Assembly: GCA_963751165.1 (NCBI GenBank)
Contig: CAVVTP010000011.1
Coordinates: 1 to 64,000 of the forward strand
DNA from: Roseiarcus sp963751165
GTDB lineage: Bacteria; Pseudomonadota; Alphaproteobacteria; Rhizobiales; Beijerinckiaceae
Reading direction: 5' to 3'
Length of the DNA stretch: 64,000 nucleotides
The position numbers and the translations under genes are program-made. Positions 36,675 to 45,481 of this stretch are shown here, piece by piece (the first letter of the stretch is position 1; each line of letters starts with the position of its first letter). The notes beneath the pieces were generated by a model. That model had not been told where the DNA came from. It worked only from the letters and a program-made list of their open reading frames with translations, and made no database searches.

Positions 36675-37816
36675 CTGCGCCCTCAGGCATCACACCATCA
36701 GTGACAAATCGCCATAGAGCGATCAATAGCTTACGCGCGAGAGCCACCACCATAACCTTCCGAATACGGCGGCCGGTTGAGCCGACGCGATCGCGGAACC
36801 AAGCCACCTGGGCGGTGCCCGGTTGGTAGCGTTGCCAAAGCCATGCCAACTCGACCATCACCGTTCGGAGCCGGCGGTTGCCTGCCTTCCCAATGCCCTG
36901 CTCGCGGTCGATTCCTCCGCTGCTATACGGGAGTCGAAGTAAGGCCGGCATATGAGCCGAGCGCCTTGCCATTGGAAAAGTGTCGTACAAAGGCCTCGCG
37001 AACCAGCACGGTTGCGCTTTGCACGCCGATGCCGCGTAGGCCTGTGAGTTGCTGGATCATCTTGCCGGCCCGGTCCGGAGCATCGGCCGCCGCAACTTCA
37101 TCTCGTTCACGCTCGAGCTCTGCAATCTGCGCGAGTACGAGCTCCAACCTGGCGAGCAAACGTTCGATTTTGGCCAGTGCATTGGGCGGGATTGGCTCGC
37201 CGAGGCCCGTTCGCAGTTCAGTCAGCCGGCGACGTCGACTTTGAAGAAGCGGATTATAGTTGTTGACGCCAAGCGTCGCCAGAACAGCGCCAATTCGGTT
37301 CGTGAGGCCGACACGATCGGAGAGCAGCTCAGTCCGCTCGCGAACAGATCGCCGAGCATCCTCATCGGCTTCGTCCGGGATCGGCGCCATCGAACACACG
37401 CGGGGCTCGCCGCGAAGCCAAGCAAGCAAGGTGCGCAGGAGCAGCTCGGCATCGATGCCATCCGATTTCGCCCGGCGCAGGCGCCGATCCACCGGTACGC
37501 TCGAAGGCTGGACGACATGGACCTCGACGCCCTGCGCTACGAGCCACCTCGCCAGCCAGAACCCTGACCATCCAGCCTCGTAGGTAGTGATCACGCGATC
37601 GACCGCGCAACCGACGGCGGCAGCGCGGGCTCGGTAGCCATCAATTGCTGCCAACAGAGCATTCTTGTTCGGCTCGATGGTGCGCTGCGCCTTGGTTCGC
37701 GGAAAACCAGGCACCTGCGCTGCCAATACCCAGCTCTTGTTGCTCAGCTCAATCGCGAGAACGAGCGTGTGATCGTAATCGATGGCGCGCAGCGGTATGT
37801 TGGACGAGCGTGACAT
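36655..37816 (-). pseudogene. IS110-family transposase, one frameshift
   Basis: From ATG 37816 the protein has the RuvC-like DEDD domain (LAIELSNKSWVLAAQVPGF, TYEAGWSGFWLARWL, RAKSDGIDAELLLRTL). The C-terminal transposase_20 domain then follows (LTGLRGIGVQSATVLVREAF). An extra C near 36930 stops the frame after LTSTPV; the rest, SSGGIDREQGIGKAGNRRLR with the conserved Ser, is in the next frame and ends at 36655. The corrected length is about 387 residues. IS110 elements lack clear inverted repeats, so element ends were not set; they probably lie shortly outside the gene. Confidence 0.85.
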
Positions 37817-38469
37817 GATCGAGTTTCCTCCGATTTAGGATGACGCAGTCGAGTTGCCTGCGCCTCAATCATGGGATCTGTTGGTGCGGGAAACGAATGT
37901 CCCGCTGGCCCTGATGCTTGTCCGCATGGCTCTTCGCCCAATCAGCAAAACGCGCTCATCATGGCGCGTGCCCTTCGCCGGGCTTCCGAGCCGAACCCCT
38001 TCAGGCTCACAGCCGCGGGTCGATCAACATCTTGCTCGGCTGTCGTGCGCGAGGGGCAAGAGTATTTGACTCAACGGGCGATCGTCGTGCCCCGCAATGC
38101 GGAGCTCCGCAAACCGGCCAACTGATATCGCTGCTTGACACGCGGCGAAGTGGCGTTCGCATGTCCCACGTTCGCTTGTGCACCTCGGTTACGAAGAATT
38201 TGCCGCTCTTTGCCGCTTCGGCGGAGTGCTCGCTCCTTCCGAGGTTATCGACAGACCGCCGTAACGACTTCGCCTTGTCGAAAACGCTGGAAAGGGGCAA
38301 AGTATTGGTCCGGCCGGCTGCCATGAAGCGGCTGCCATGAAGCGAATGCAAGATAACAGCTTCAACGGGCCTGGGGCGATGGAGCCGCCACGACGTCGGT
38401 CGTGTCGTCGGCCAGCGTTGGTTGGGGCAGTAAGCTCGACCAGATCCGCAATCGTCAAGGGAGGAAAAA
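37817..38469. other. Intergenic between IS110 and arylsulfatase
   Basis: About 650 bases without a gene I can support. Open frames on both strands resemble no known protein. A GGGAGGAAAAA ribosome-binding site precedes the sulfatase. Confidence 0.3.
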
Positions 38470-39999
38470 ATGGCTAGTTCCGGAACTTCGCAACCAAACG
38501 TTCTAGTGATCATGGCTGATGACATCGGATGGTTCAACATCGGCGCCTATCATCAGGGCATGATGGCGGGGAGAACGCCCAATTTGGACAGGATGGCCGC
38601 CGAAGACATGCGCTTCACGGACTATTACGCGGAAGCGAGCTGCACCGCTGGTCGCGCGGCGTTCATCACCGGTCAAATCCCAATCAGGACCGGCCTGACC
38701 ACCGTCGGCCAGGCAGGCGCGAAAATTGGAATGCCGGCCGAAGCGCCCACGATCGCGACCGTACTTAAGGCGATGGGATACGCTACCGGGCAATTCGGGA
38801 AGAATCACTTGGGCGACCTCAATGAGTTTCTGCCCACGCTGCACGGCTTCGACGAGTTTTTCGGTTATCTGTATCATCTTGATGCGATGGAGGATCCTTC
38901 TCATCCCAACTACCCGCCGGCACTCAAGGACAAGATCGGCCCTCGCAATATGGTGCACTCTTGGTCGTCGGACAGCGACGATCCAAACGTTGATCCGCGT
39001 TGGGGAAAAGTGGGTAAGCAGCGCATCGAGGACGCGGGAACGCTCTACCCGGATCGGATGAAGACCGTTGACGACGAAATCCTCGCACATGCCCTAAAGT
39101 TCATCGACGAAGCGAAAGCTAGCGGCAAGCCGTTTTTCTGTTGGCTCAACCCGACGCGGATGCACGTCAAGACGCATCTTTCCGACAAATACCAAAGCAT
39201 GCGCACGCCAGAGAATGGCTGGTCAATTCACGAGGCCGGCATGGCGCAGCTCGACGATATCGTCGGCGCGGTCATGAAGAAGCTCATGGACGACGGCCTA
39301 GACGATGACACGATCCTCGTATTCACGACCGACAATGGAACAGAGAATTTCACTTGGCCCGACGGTGGCCAGACCCCATTCGCGGGCGGCAAGGGAACCG
39401 TGCTCGAAGGTGGATTCCGCGCGCCGTGCATCGCCCGCTGGCCTGGGAAGATCCCAGCGGGTAAAGTCGAGAACTCGATCGTGTCAAGTCAGGACTGGTT
39501 CCCGACCTTCGTCGCGATCGCGGGAAACCCCAATATCGCCGAGGAGCTGAAGAAGGGTAAGCCACTCGGGAACAGGACTTACAAAGTCCATCTCGACGGC
39601 TACGATCAAACTAACCTTATCACCGGCAAGGGGCCTTCGAACCGGCACGAGATCTTCTATTTCGCCGAAGGCACCCTTGGCGCAGTCCGCTTCAACGACT
39701 ACAAATACCGCTTCATCGACCAGCCTGGAGGCTGGCTGGGCGGCACGGTCAAAGTGGACTGGCCCATCCTGGTCAACCTGCGGTTGGACCCGTTTGAGCG
39801 TACGGGCATGACCGGTTCAATAGCCTACTACAGTTGGTTCGTCGACCAATTCTGGAGGTTTGTCCTCGTGCAAGAGGTGGTTGGCAAGGCGGCGCAGACC
39901 CTCATCGAATTTCCGCCGATGCAGAAGGGCGCGTCATTCAATATGGAAGCGGTGAAAGAGCAGGTCGAGAAGGCGATTCTGTCGCACTCGGGCGCGTAA
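38470..39999 (+). CDS. Arylsulfatase (type I sulfatase)
   Basis: ATG 38470 has GGGAGG upstream. The 509-residue protein begins with NVLVIMADDIGWFNIGAYH, supplying metal-binding aspartates. The sulfatase signature SCTAGRAAFITGQ follows near residue 58, where Cys would be matured to formylglycine (C-x-A-x-R form). VFTTDNGTEN supplies the remaining metal ligands. There is no signal peptide, so a cytoplasmic location is likely. It hydrolyses sulfate esters, freeing sulfate; the substrate is unknown. The gene stands alone between an IS110 copy and a region of gene debris. No maturase gene is visible in the window. Confidence 0.93.
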   Translation: MASSGTSQPNVLVIMADDIGWFNIGAYHQGMMAGRTPNLDRMAAEDMRFTDYYAEASCTAGRAAFITGQIPIRTGLTTVGQAGAKIGMPAEAPTIATVLKAMGYATGQFGKNHLGDLNEFLPTLHGFDEFFGYLYHLDAMEDPSHPNYPPALKDKIGPRNMVHSWSSDSDDPNVDPRWGKVGKQRIEDAGTLYPDRMKTVDDEILAHALKFIDEAKASGKPFFCWLNPTRMHVKTHLSDKYQSMRTPENGWSIHEAGMAQLDDIVGAVMKKLMDDGLDDDTILVFTTDNGTENFTWPDGGQTPFAGGKGTVLEGGFRAPCIARWPGKIPAGKVENSIVSSQDWFPTFVAIAGNPNIAEELKKGKPLGNRTYKVHLDGYDQTNLITGKGPSNRHEIFYFAEGTLGAVRFNDYKYRFIDQPGGWLGGTVKVDWPILVNLRLDPFERTGMTGSIAYYSWFVDQFWRFVLVQEVVGKAAQTLIEFPPMQKGASFNMEAVKEQVEKAILSHSGA

Positions 40000-40752
40000 A
40001 CGGTAATCTTTTCAATCTGGGCCCGAGCGGGTCCGCGCAACGCATTCACGGCCACCTATTTACTGCGCATGGTTCGCTGGGACACGGTCGCGACCCCTCG
40101 AAACACGGCCGTCTTACCCGGCTAGATCCTGGAGCCGACGGACAGTGTTGTTTGCCGGTTTCGCGGTGTGTCTCGCCGCCCTATCTTGGCCCGGCCTTCG
40201 ACGACGAGTAAGCCCCACCGGCTAGGCATGCGCGCGGTACCCCGAGCTTGAGGGCGATCCCGGTTCGCCACACCCAAGGGCGATCCCGGTTGCCGCCGCA
40301 TCTCCTCTACGGTGCTCGAGCCCGCTGGGGACATTGACGCCAGTGACTCCCGAAGATCTCGCCGCCGCCTTCGCGTCGCGCTACCAAGGGCGGAACCTGG
40401 TCACAAACTGAGGAGATGATGGCTGACATTGTGGCAAGGCACCTCGTCGAGAAATTGGCGCGCACCGGCTTCGAGGGTGATGAGCCGACTGGCGAATGTC
40501 GGTTCATCAACGCCCGCTCTTGGCGCAGCCCCTCGCCTTCAGCTGAAGACCGCCTAGTAGCGCTTACCGCCCGTTCATAGGCCTGATCTGGAAAGGCAGC
40601 TGTGGGTCCGATGCTGGCCGTAGAGGCTCGAAGCCTGCCATCTGAGCCCCCCAGGCACTCATCGGACTTGCTGACGCCGTTCGACGATCATGGATTGCGG
40701 GCCGTTGACCCTATAGCAGATGCCCGCCCAGGCTATTCCGCGACAGCGGCGC
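40000..40752. other. Gene-poor stretch
   Basis: About 750 bases without a supported gene. It precedes the first aldo/keto reductase fragment and looks like decayed sequence; no family was recognised in any frame. Confidence 0.25.
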
Positions 40753-40911
40753 CGGCCAAGGGCGCCAAGCCGGGCCAGATTGCGCTCGCGTGGCTCCTGC
40801 ACAAGGGCGACGACATTGCGCGGATCCAGGCGCCAAACGGCGCCGCTATCTGGAAGAGAACGTCGCCGCGGAATCCATCCCGCTCGGCGAAGCGGAAATG
40901 CAGGCGCTCGC
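40753..40911 (+). pseudogene. Fragment A of a duplicated aldo/keto reductase 3' end
   Basis: The DNA closely matches 33788-33943 of the intact reductase (AAGGGCGCCAAGCCGGGCCA and onward). It encodes KPGQIALAWLLHKGDDIA, with small indels that break the frame. It ends abruptly after GCAGGCGCTCG, where unrelated sequence begins. The last ~43 bp recur at 41982-42024. Confidence 0.85.
40868..40910 (+). repeat. 43-bp direct repeat, left copy
   Basis: This is nearly identical to 41982-42024 (two adjacent differing bases, CG versus TA). Both share A at a site where the intact reductase has T (GCGGAAATG versus GCGGATATG), so the two are closer to each other than to the source gene. Together they bracket a ~1.07-kb segment. 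Confidence 0.75.
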
Positions 40912-41368
40912 GATTGGCCTACTATGGAGAACAGAGCAATCAGAATTTGCCAGTCGAGGACGCCTTCCGATGACGCTCTCGCTCCCGGCAGGATCTCAGG
41001 ACCCCGCCGATTTTCGGTTCGATCACAATTGGCGAGGCCAATGACGCGCGTCGAAAAATTTTGCCTGGGGGTTCGGCTTACACAAGCGGTTGCCGGCGGG
41101 CGAGCTTCGTAGGCTCACCAATGGCACGTTCAACGCCAATCAAGGCATGCGGATCAGCAAATGCGGTTTTCGACGACCGGCCGATTTAGGGGTTTTTCAA
41201 CACAATCAGCCAAGACGGACCGTTAGGGGAACGGTCGCTGACCGACTGAGACCAAGCGTTCCCGCGCAGCGCCGGAAGCGCGGACTCCGGCCGCAGCTGA
41301 GTTTATCCCGCCTGAAGCTGACTTTATGGGGTGTGCGCCGCGCAAGATGAACTCACCGGCGCCTGAAC
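40912..41368. other. Unassigned part of the segment between the reductase fragments
   Basis: About 460 bases within the bracketed segment, to the right of fragment A. No gene is supported; short open frames lack recognisable features. Confidence 0.25.
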
Positions 41369-41758
41369 CTAAAATTGGGTAGGACCGACCGAGCCGATCC
41401 AGTGTTTGACCTTGGTCGGCGCCTTTTCGTCCATATAAAAGAAATGTGTCATCGTGGGCCTTACGGGTGGGAGGCTAGGGTCATCGAATTCCATGCCAAC
41501 CTTCCCATGAAAGACCTTCAGTAAAGGGCTGTCCCAATACTCAACGACATCGTGATGCGCAGTGAAACCCTTGTCGATAAACTGCCGAAGGCTTTCCCTG
41601 ATCGCCTCGCGTCCATGCCAGTCGGCAACGCCGAGATTGCATATTGCGTCCTCAGCGAAACAATCGAAGCCTTTGCCAAAGGTCTTGTCATCGATTTCTT
41701 TCCACATCGCCAGCAGCCATCCGGGCGGCGCGGTTTTCGTAAACGTGATCGTGTCCAT
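41369..41758 (-). CDS. SnoaL/NTF2-like protein
   Basis: This 129-residue protein has the alpha-beta cone pattern of the SnoaL-like family: WKEIDDKTFGKGFDCFAEDA, then DWHGREAIRESLRQFIDKGF, and the closing VKHWIGSVGPTQF. Such proteins act as small polyketide cyclases, isomerases or ligand binders; which one cannot be told. It is the only gene inside the segment bracketed by the 43-bp repeats, so it probably arrived with it. Confidence 0.75.
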   Translation of the reverse strand: MDTITFTKTAPPGWLLAMWKEIDDKTFGKGFDCFAEDAICNLGVADWHGREAIRESLRQFIDKGFTAHHDVVEYWDSPLLKVFHGKVGMEFDDPSLPPVRPTMTHFFYMDEKAPTKVKHWIGSVGPTQF

Positions 41759-41980
41759 ACCATCCTCCTGGGCCGCAGGACCCTGGGCCGCAGCGTTGCT
41801 GCGGCAACGATCAGGCTGCCCCGATGGTTCCCATTAAAACTGAAATTGGGACTGCGGCTGTTGGCCGACGCGCCAAAAACGCCCTGTGCGAGCGAGGTTT
41901 GAGAATTCTGGCGTCGGGCGGGAGGGGGAGCCCTCCCCGCCCTAGCTACCACCGTGTCGCGGGACCCGCCCGCGACAGTC

Positions 41981-42165
41981 AGCGGAATCCATCCCGCTTA
42001 GCGAAGCGGAAATGCAGGCGCTCGATGAAGCGCTCGCGCCCGGCAAGACCGCCGGCCCCCGCTACCCGGAGCGGATGATGGCGACGATCGACCGCTGATC
42101 TCGAGGACGCCAGAGCCGCGCGTCTCGCGGTTCAAATGAAACGCTTGGGGCCTCAAATGGGCGGG
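41981..42165 (+). pseudogene. Fragment B of a duplicated aldo/keto reductase 3' end
   Basis: The DNA matches 33901-34090, encoding ESIPLSEAEMQALDEALAPG and ending at the same stop (ATCGACCGCTGA). It then carries the same downstream non-coding sequence (TCTCGAGGACGCC, TTCAAATGAAACGCTTGGGG). It begins with the 43-bp repeat that also ends fragment A, so A and B together represent one reductase copy split apart. Confidence 0.85.
41982..42024 (+). repeat. 43-bp direct repeat, right copy
   Basis: Right-hand partner of 40868-40910, at the start of fragment B. Confidence 0.75.
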
Positions 42166-42179
42166 AAGAGGGCCTTCAT

Positions 42180-42640
42180 TCTGGAGGCGTGCGGCGATAT
42201 TGACGCCGTCGCCGAGATGGCGGCCCTGCCTCCCGAAGCGGTAGGCGATCATGCGGTAGACGCCGATCTTGACCGCGCTCGCGACGAAGAATGAGACGAG
42301 CGTGTAAGCCCACGTCATAAGTGCGAGAGGCCAGCCGGTCGCCGCAATGAAGAAGCCGTAGACGACGACAAGCGTGCCCACGACCTGCGTCGTTTCGCAC
42401 GGTACGACTAGCTTCCAGCTCGGCCAGAGACGCTCCCGCACGGGCCCAGTGTTGCGCGTGAGATAGATCGTCCTGTGGCCGGAGACGAGCAGCTTGAGGA
42501 AGATGAGCGCCTGCACGACGGGCCGTGCAAGCGCGAGGTGGTCGGCACGAGCCAGTAGAAAACGAAGCTCTCGAACACGCCGTAGACGCCGAGCGCCGTG
42601 GCGACGCGAGAGGACTTTGCGCCGCGTCAAACGGCCGCGC
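42180..42640 (-). pseudogene. Chimera of P-type H+-ATPase C-terminus and cyclase remnant
   Basis: On the minus strand, ATALGVYGVFESFVFYWLV in one frame and then PVVQALIFLKLLVSGHRTIY, WPSWKLVVPCETTQVVGTLV and WPLALMTWAYTLVSFF in another match the last membrane helices of plasma-membrane-type proton ATPases. The frame then passes straight into RHLGDGVNIAARLQNE, a class III adenylate cyclase motif. No head of either gene is near. This is a fusion of two gene fragments. Confidence 0.65.
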
Positions 42641-42857
42641 ATGCGGCCGCCGGGACCCTCGAGACTCAGCAGCAGCGGCGCAGCCGCGCCTTGCCGACAT
42701 CGTATCGCGCCTCCCGGCGCGCGCCGAAGCCGATGAAGCGATCTGGCTCTCTCGCTCGCGGCGCAACTCCAAGAAGAGCGTTGGAACGCAGGATTTGACA
42801 GACCCCTGGGAAGTTTTGAAAGCTCTGTCCGAGAGGGGCCGTTCGGAGGGTCATGGC

Positions 42858-43946
42858 ATGCCAATTCGATCGAACATATTTACGACGTCGGGTCGTGGTC
42901 GCCTTTTTGACAGCATCCTCGAGACTGTCGGCGACACGCCCGCGATCCGAGTCAACAATCTCGGTGTGGGCCACGCGACCATCTATGCGAAGGCGGAGTT
43001 CTTCAATCCGGCCTCCTCGGTGAAGGACCGCTTGGCGCTCAACATCATCGAAGAGGGCGAGCGCAGCGGCGCCCTCAAGCCAGGGCAAACGGTCGTCGAA
43101 GCCACCAGCGGCAACACCGGCATCGGCCTCGCCATGGTCTGCGCCCAGAAGGGCTATCCGCTCGTCGTCACCATGGCCGACAGCTTCTCCATCGAGCGGC
43201 GCAAGCTGATGCGGATGCTCGGCGCGAAAGTCGTCCTGACGCCCCGAGCCCAGAAAGGGTTCGGGATGTACGTCAAGGCGGTCGAGCTGGCAGAGGCCAA
43301 CGGCTGGTTTCTCGCCCACCAGTTCGAGACCAAGGCGAACGCCGCCATCCACGAGGCGACGACGGCCAGGGAAATCCTCGGCGATTTCGCCGGCTCGCGG
43401 CTCGACTTTTTCGTCACCGGATACGGCACCGGCGGAACCATGGTCGGCGTTGGGCGCGTCCTGCGCCGCGAGCGCCCGAACGTGCGCATCGTGCTCTGCG
43501 AGCCGGCGAACGCGGCGCTCGTCGCCGACGGGCGTCCGCAGGAGCGGAATTCGGATGGATCGCCCGCTTCGAGCCATCCAGCCTGGGAGTCTCACCCGAT
43601 CCAGGGCTGGACGCCGGACTTCATCCCGGAAGTCCTCCAGGAGGCTGTCGACGACAAGCTGTTCGACGACCTCGTGAAGGTTTCCGGCGCCGACGGCATG
43701 AAATGGGCGAAGGAGCTCGCGCGGAAGGAGGGAATCTTCACCGGCGTCTCGGGCGGGTCGACCTTCGCCGCGGCGCGCCGCGTGGCGGAGCAGGCGCCGT
43801 CCGGCTCGGTCATTCTCTGCATGCTTCCCGATACGGGCGAACGGTACATGACGACGCCGCTCTTCGACGGGATCGAAGCCGAAATGGACGAGGAGGAAAT
43901 GGCGTTGTCGCGCTCGACGCCGTCGGCTCAGTTCACCGCCGCATGA
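42858..43946 (+). CDS. Cysteine-synthase-family PLP enzyme
   Basis: ATG 42858 is chosen because the homologous region starts there (residues upstream read non-coding). The 362-residue protein has NPASSVKDRLALNIIEEGE (PLP lysine), VVEATSGNTGIGLAMVCAQKG (substrate loop) and FVTGYGTGGTMVGVG (phosphate-binding loop), all typical of O-acetylserine sulfhydrylase-type enzymes. The C-terminal end is longer than in CysK. It forms a C-S or related C-X bond on serine derivatives; the exact substrate is not shown. The stop overlaps the start of a PLP decarboxylase by 4 bases, so the two products probably act in one pathway. Upstream lies only gene debris. Confidence 0.85.
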   Translation: MPIRSNIFTTSGRGRLFDSILETVGDTPAIRVNNLGVGHATIYAKAEFFNPASSVKDRLALNIIEEGERSGALKPGQTVVEATSGNTGIGLAMVCAQKGYPLVVTMADSFSIERRKLMRMLGAKVVLTPRAQKGFGMYVKAVELAEANGWFLAHQFETKANAAIHEATTAREILGDFAGSRLDFFVTGYGTGGTMVGVGRVLRRERPNVRIVLCEPANAALVADGRPQERNSDGSPASSHPAWESHPIQGWTPDFIPEVLQEAVDDKLFDDLVKVSGADGMKWAKELARKEGIFTGVSGGSTFAAARRVAEQAPSGSVILCMLPDTGERYMTTPLFDGIEAEMDEEEMALSRSTPSAQFTAA

Positions 43947-45451
43947 AACCGCGGCAAGCGCTTCCGGACCGGCCGGCGCAGGCGAACGCGCCCGCCGCCG
44001 CCGAAACGCTCGATCCGGACGATTGGAGCGAAGCGCTGGCCGTGTCGCGCGGCGTCCTCGAAGACGCTGTCGCCTATCTCCGGGGCGTGCGCAACCGGCC
44101 GGTTTGGATGGAAATGCCGGAGGAGGTGCGGGCTTTTTTCGACGCCCCTATGCCGCGAGAGCCCGAGCCGCTCGCTGCGGTCTATCGCGAGGTCGCCGAG
44201 ACGGTCATGGCCTATCCGATGGGCAACGTCCATCCGCGCTTCTGGGCCTGGTACATGGGCTCGAGCAACTTCACCGGCGCGATCGGCGATTTTCTGGCCG
44301 CGATCCAGGGCTCCAATCTCGGCGGCGGCAGTCACGCGGCCGCGCTGATGGACAAGCAGGTGGTGAACTGGCTCAAGGCCATGGTCGGCTTTCCCCCCTC
44401 GGCCAGCGGGACCCTCGTGAGCGGCGGCTCGATGGCGAACATCATCGGCCTGGCGGTCGCTCGGAACGTCAAGGCGGGCGTCGACGTGCGCGAGCTAGGC
44501 GTCGGGGCGATCGAAAAACCCCTACGCTTCTACGGGTCCGACCAGATCCATTCCTGTCATCGCAAGGCAGTGGAGGCGCTCGGACTCGGCAATCAGGCGC
44601 TGCGGCGCATTGCGACGGACCGTGCGCTCAGAATCGACATCGATGCGCTTCGGGCCGCGATAGCGAAAGACCGGTCGGACGGCTTCGCCCCATGCTGCGT
44701 CATCGCGACCGCCGGCACGGTCAACACCGGCGCCATCGACCATCTGCCGTCGCTGGCGACCCTCGCCCGGGAAGAGGACCTCTGGCTGCATGTCGACGGG
44801 TGCATCGGCGCACTGATCGCCATCGCGCCCAAGAACGCCTACCGGGTCGCCGGGATCGAGCAGGCGGATTCCCTCGCACTCGATCCGCACAAGTGGTTGC
44901 ACGCGCCGTTCGAGGCGGGTTGCGCCTTGGTCAGGGACGCGTCCGCCCACCGCAACACCTTCGCCGTGACGCCGGAATATCTCGAGGCGACCCCACGCGG
45001 CCTCGCGTCCGGCGATTGGCTGCACGACTGGGGCCTGCAGACGTCGCGCGGCTTCCGGGCGCTCAAGATCTGGATGGCGCTCAAGGAGCACGGCGTCGAA
45101 CAAGTTCGGACGCCTGATCGACCAGGACATCGAGCACGCGCGCCGCCTCACCGAGCTGATCGAGGCCGAGCCCGATCTCGAGCTGGTCGCCCCGACCAAC
45201 ATCAATATCGTCTGCTTCCGCTATCGCTCGTCCGGCCTGGACGGTGGGGCGCTGAAGGAGCTCAACACCGAGATCATGCTGAGACTGCAGGAAGAGGGCC
45301 TCGCCGCCCTCTCCGACACGACCGTCCACGGCGAGCACTGCCTGCGCGCGGCGATCAACAATCATCGCACGCGCGGGGAAGACCTCGAGTTGCTCGTCCG
45401 CGAGACTGTTCGCCTCGGCCGCGCGATCGCGAGGCGTGGAGGGGGCCGCTG
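43943..45451 (+). pseudogene. Group II PLP-dependent decarboxylase, one frameshift
   Basis: ATG 43943 overlaps the synthase stop. Motifs: NVHPRFWAWYMGSSNFTG, GTLVSGGSMANIIGLAVAR, ATAGTVNTGAIDHLP, WLHVDGCIGAL and LALDPHKWLHAPFEAG, where the lysine near residue 318 binds PLP. One extra base near 45101 interrupts the gene; correction gives EKFGRLIDQDIEHARRLTEL and a normal end at TGA 45449-45451 (about 502 residues). The enzyme removes the carboxyl group from an amino acid (the family covers aromatic amino acids, glutamate, aspartate and cysteine sulfinate or cysteate). Coupling with a cysteine-synthase-like gene suggests a sulfur amino acid, but that is inference. Confidence 0.85.
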
Positions 45452-45481
45452 ATTGTCGAAGTCCGCCGCAAGGACGCGAGC

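Noticed and set aside
37817..38469. Open frames in both directions between IS110 and the sulfatase
   Set aside because: No recognisable motif, start signal or family resemblance.
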